The position numbers and the translations under genes were made by a program. From NCBI GenBank assembly GCA_903916595.1, contig CAIWXI010000098.1, forward strand, positions 62,001-126,000: a DNA stretch of 64,000 bases. Reading direction: 5' to 3'. Shown here one piece after another: positions 61,901 to 64,000 of this stretch (positions are counted from its first letter, which is position 1; the number at the start of each line of letters is the position of its first letter). The notes beneath the pieces were generated by a model, which ran no database searches, was not told the DNA's origin, and worked only from the letters and a program-made list of their open reading frames with translations. Source of the DNA: an uncultured Bacteroidales bacterium (GTDB taxonomy: Bacteria > Bacteroidota > Bacteroidia > Bacteroidales > FEN-979).

Positions 61901-63394
61901 CAGGGAACTCCTGGCCGGCCCAGGCTTTCCGGAGATCTGCATCTCAACAGCACAGGGTTCAAAATCAGTTATCTGAATATCATGTATTCTATTTCGGATG
62001 TCGTGCATATCGATTCCAACGGATTTGTTTTTAACAAGATGACTATCCAGGATTCTCTCGGAAACAAAGGAATACTGAATGGGCGCATCAGTCATAATAA
62101 TTTCAGTGATTTGAGGCTGGATCTTAATGTTGATCTGAACAATTTTTCTGCTTTTAACACTTCATATGCCCAGAATCCAATATTTTACGGCAAAGCCAGG
62201 GGTATCGGGTCGGTACATATCTATGGCCCGGTTGATAATATCATTATCTCGGTGAAGGCTCAGACCGGGAAAAATACAATCGTGACCATTCCGATCAATC
62301 TTACGGCAAGCGTTGGCCAAAACGACTACATTCGATTCGTGAATAAGGAAGACACGGTTTCTGGCAAACAGGAACTAAATAAGAGTCAGACAAACCTTAC
62401 TCTCGACATCGCCCTGAAAGCAAATCCGGATGCCAACATAGAAGTATTTCTGCCCGATCAGCTGGGAAACCTTAAGGCCCAGGGAACCGGAAACATAGCG
62501 ATGGGAATGACTCCTTCCACTCCTTTTTCTATGACCGGCGTCTATTCCATCACCAAAGGTTCATTTGTCTTCCAGATCAAGAACCTGTTAAGGCTTCCGA
62601 TGAGTATTACAGAAGGTAGCAGGATAAGCTGGTCGGGCGACCCTGCTGATGCGAACCTTAGCGTGAGCGCGGTTTACCGCACAAAGACTACCCTGGCGGG
62701 CCTTACATCAGACCCTTCAGCTGCCCAGCTCCGTTTCCCTATTGAAGTTATCTTTCACCTGGGTGGCAAACTTCAGAACCCTGATATCAAATTCAGCATG
62801 AATCTTCCCAATGTGGAAGAAGATATCAAGATGGTAGTATACCGGGCAATAGATACAACCAATGTTTCTGAAATGAATCAGCAAATGATCTACATGCTGG
62901 TCATGAACTCTTTTAAACCTGTAATGTCTGCTTCTGGACCCTCGATCAACGTTGGTGCAACCTCACTTTCTTTGGTCACAAACCAGATCAATTCATGGCT
63001 TTCGGGAATCTCCAGGAATGTGAATGTGGGAGTCAATTACCGCCCTGCCTCTTCCACCGATATCCAGTCATGGGATGTCTCCATGTCGACCCAGCTTCTT
63101 AACGACAGGCTTCTGATCGACGGCACTTTCGGGATGAACAACTACAAATCGAGCCCCTACCAGCAGCCTAACCAGATCGTGGGAGATATCAATATTGAAT
63201 ACATTCTTACGAATAATAAACGATGGAGGGTGCGCGCTTTTAACCGTACAAACAATATGAGCCTGCTGAATAACAATGCACCGTATACCCAGGGCGTGGG
63301 GCTAAAATACCAGCGGGATTTTTATACCCTGGGAGAGTTGTTTCACACTAAAAAGTGGGCGGAAAAACAGGCTCAGACAGCAAAGCAAAAATAA
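58976..63394 (+). CDS. tamB: TamB-like translocation and assembly protein (AsmA/DUF490 superfamily), start uncertain
   Basis: 1472 residues from GTG 58976. The same frame is open back to 58907 and encodes KKLSKFTIKTLIKIFVFCC, which would complete the basic, hydrophobic inner-membrane anchor, but it contains no ATG, GTG or TTG. The true start is therefore unclear. The body is a long beta-rich repeat region as in TamB (repeated LKGxx ... DxSGRFSFG units), ending in the DUF490 C-terminal domain (about 1050-1440: IPINLTASVGQN, GSFVFQIKNLLRLPMSITEGSRISWSGDP). TamB works with an Omp85-type protein in outer-membrane protein or lipid transport. The next gene overlaps its stop as TAATG. Confidence 0.88.
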   Translation: MILFSLTFTLWSVVRGTVVQTLGARITAAYFSKAWKTEVKIGSFSLNPWDGLVINDISLKDHQGEYLFKAKELSVRPGIISLKKHRINIKTVFIDNGIVQLLTHKGDTSMNFQFIVDYFASSDTTKKADTVKSKPWDFNVSNIILNSTRFHLEDENTPREPVGMDYANIDVRDINLHLTDLRFDADTIRTNILDLSASERCGFHLKHLSGEFHVSPGFLKASNLKILTDNSDVSLSFAFLYPSWSAFNDFLNAITIKADIAPSYLDLQDIGFFAPDIRRMKDRFRFEGRIDGTVSNFRARDFRIAYGINTYFWGNIRAFGLPDVKETFVDMAVKTMTTTKKDVESFLLPDQSDSIALPGMLANIGVLSFSGYFTGYYNDFVSNALFRTNLGNIRTDLVMHRTHDEYELSYKGQLDVTGFNIGRLIGDTASVGVTTFRGELNGKGLSSSNADVELNVHIDSTRLLRYNYHELDVRGLLFNKRFTGYFDVDDPNLALSFNGMVNFSDSIPGFDFRSEIRYARLFKLGFLRRDSIEQLSTVIKADFKGTNLNNIDGYISLDSTHYLEGKKSIHMKNLLLTNNIDEKGNKSYHLKSDFVDADISGRFSFGKVVPSLYTFVKNYLASFYLKDSAKYETLLSSDQELKCNVRFKNTDQLTAVFLPFLRVSDHSSLDCSYDESKGLLSLKGNSPFLDVSGIYIPNWHLDAQTSSKELALNTGSDAIYFKKASKTDSIEVKLDTFNLISHVRHDSILYAFTWTDAGRLSGFDGFVSFLHNPKTEIKITNMGVLLSGREWTVDRENYIIIDTNNIDIHRLFFSAGDQFFKAEGKISAQLPDTLALAFNKVDISALDKFTGSEAIEVEGMLSGKVKLMNVYNDIRILSDLKLNQFKFNKELLGDAFLNINYVKADERFDVRSRIEYNDNTVKRIPFDLSGSLYTGKEPRLDFTLDLQELNLKMVQPFVSSFMSGVKGSVSGHTTIQGTPGRPRLSGDLHLNSTGFKISYLNIMYSISDVVHIDSNGFVFNKMTIQDSLGNKGILNGRISHNNFSDLRLDLNVDLNNFSAFNTSYAQNPIFYGKARGIGSVHIYGPVDNIIISVKAQTGKNTIVTIPINLTASVGQNDYIRFVNKEDTVSGKQELNKSQTNLTLDIALKANPDANIEVFLPDQLGNLKAQGTGNIAMGMTPSTPFSMTGVYSITKGSFVFQIKNLLRLPMSITEGSRISWSGDPADANLSVSAVYRTKTTLAGLTSDPSAAQLRFPIEVIFHLGGKLQNPDIKFSMNLPNVEEDIKMVVYRAIDTTNVSEMNQQMIYMLVMNSFKPVMSASGPSINVGATSLSLVTNQINSWLSGISRNVNVGVNYRPASSTDIQSWDVSMSTQLLNDRLLIDGTFGMNNYKSSPYQQPNQIVGDINIEYILTNNKRWRVRAFNRTNNMSLLNNNAPYTQGVGLKYQRDFYTLGELFHTKKWAEKQAQTAKQK

Positions 63395-64000
63395 TGTCTT
63401 TCACCGTATACAGAAGCTCGGCCGGTTCGGGCAAGACTTTTACGCTGGTCAGGGAGTACCTGAAGATAATACTGCAGGATACAGGCAGTTTCAGTAACAT
63501 TCTCGCGGTGACTTTTACTAACAAGGCGGCCGGCGAAATGAAACACAGGGTACTTGAATGCCTTGAGGAGCTCTCGGGCCCTATGGCTGGAAAAGGCAAA
63601 GCCACCAGGAAACTGCTGCCGTTTCTTTTGGAAGATACAGGTCTCAGCGAAACGGAGATCAGCCTGAGTGCTGCCGATGCCCTGAAGAAGATCCTTCACC
63701 GGTATTCCGATTTTGCGATAGGAACCATCGACAGCTTTTCACATCGTATACTACGCGCTTTTGCCCATGACTTTCACTTACCTGTGAATTTTAAGGTTGA
63801 GCTGGATGCCGATGAGCTGATAGAAACCGCGGTTGACCTGCTTCTCGACAAAGCAGGGGATGACGAACAGCTGACCGCCCTGCTGGTAAATTTCCTGGAA
63901 AGCAATCTCGACGATGAAAAAAGCCAGGCAATAGATACGTCCCTGATGGATTTTTCGAGACTGCTGCTTGATGAAGATAGTCAGCAACATCTGCCAAAGC
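63394..64000 (+). CDS. AddA/UvrD-type helicase-nuclease, 5' part
   Basis: Begins at ATG 63394, sharing one base with the TamB-like stop (TAATG), and runs off the right edge, so only 202 residues are visible. SSAGSGKTFTLVREYL is the Walker A motif of superfamily 1 helicases near residue 8, AVTFTNKAAGEMKHRV is motif Ia and AIGTIDSFSHRILRAFA is the next conserved block. The pattern fits the AddA-like subunit of a RecBCD/AddAB-type double-strand break repair enzyme in Bacteroidota. The nuclease end lies outside the window. Confidence 0.9.
   Translation, partial: MSFTVYRSSAGSGKTFTLVREYLKIILQDTGSFSNILAVTFTNKAAGEMKHRVLECLEELSGPMAGKGKATRKLLPFLLEDTGLSETEISLSAADALKKILHRYSDFAIGTIDSFSHRILRAFAHDFHLPVNFKVELDADELIETAVDLLLDKAGDDEQLTALLVNFLESNLDDEKSQAIDTSLMDFSRLLLDEDSQQHLPK

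Overview
The window comes from a member of the Bacteroidota. The evidence is SusC/SusD/SusE outer-membrane genes, four proteins with C-terminal type IX secretion (T9SS) sorting domains, a lack of Shine-Dalgarno sites, and many exact copies of the Bacteroidota -7 promoter box TAnnTTTG. A reductive-type flavodiiron protein (FprA) and T9SS together suggest an anaerobic or microaerobic, polysaccharide-degrading relative of Bacteroidales/Marinilabiliales; this placement is inference.

Layout. 1-1049 (-): 5' part of an RND efflux adaptor lipoprotein. 1164-3842 (+): large secreted helical-repeat protein of unknown function. 3925-4665 (+): dipeptidase E. 4675-35442: a starch/maltodextrin utilisation locus of about 31 kb. 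It has two T9SS-exported proteins on the minus strand (a non-catalytic binding protein and a GH13 amylase), susC-susD-susE on the plus strand ending at a strong bidirectional terminator, and an 11-gene minus-strand operon running from glgB (start 35442) down to a GH13-esterase fusion (end 15807). In transcription order the operon holds glgB, an SLC45-like MFS transporter, a degenerate S9A peptidase homologue, malQ, a SusA-like neopullulanase, a second MFS transporter, a T9SS esterase, two GH13 lipoproteins, a GH127 enzyme and the GH13-esterase fusion. 35554-37863 (+): hybrid histidine kinase divergent from glgB. 37867-50045 (-): a small membrane-tailed protein, a 1952-residue T9SS surface protein with 14 PKD-like repeats, an outer-membrane beta-barrel receptor, an Asp-box propeller lipoprotein and an acyl-CoA ligase. 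50095-51429 (-): metallophosphoesterase. 51557-52492 (+): DUF3298-like protein. 52717-52790 (-): tRNA-Arg(TCT). 52945-57841 (+): topoisomerase IV subunit A, FprA flavoprotein and a lipoprotein. 57846-58865 (-): tsaD. 58976-64000 (+): TamB-like protein overlapping the start of an AddA-like nuclease/helicase that leaves the window.

How the starch genes fit together (inference from family knowledge): T9SS amylase and binding protein outside the cell, SusCDE for capture and uptake, GH13 lipoproteins and SusA-like enzyme at the envelope or periplasm, two MFS carriers across the inner membrane, and MalQ plus branching enzyme for cytoplasmic glucan metabolism. No SusR-like regulator is present.

Most unusual features: a SusD protein with two starch-binding modules inserted in its middle that match the tail of the neighbouring SusE; an oligopeptidase-B-like lipoprotein that has lost its catalytic triad inside the starch operon; a GH13-CE1-type esterase fusion; and telomere-like C-rich/G-rich repeats directly in front of two start codons.
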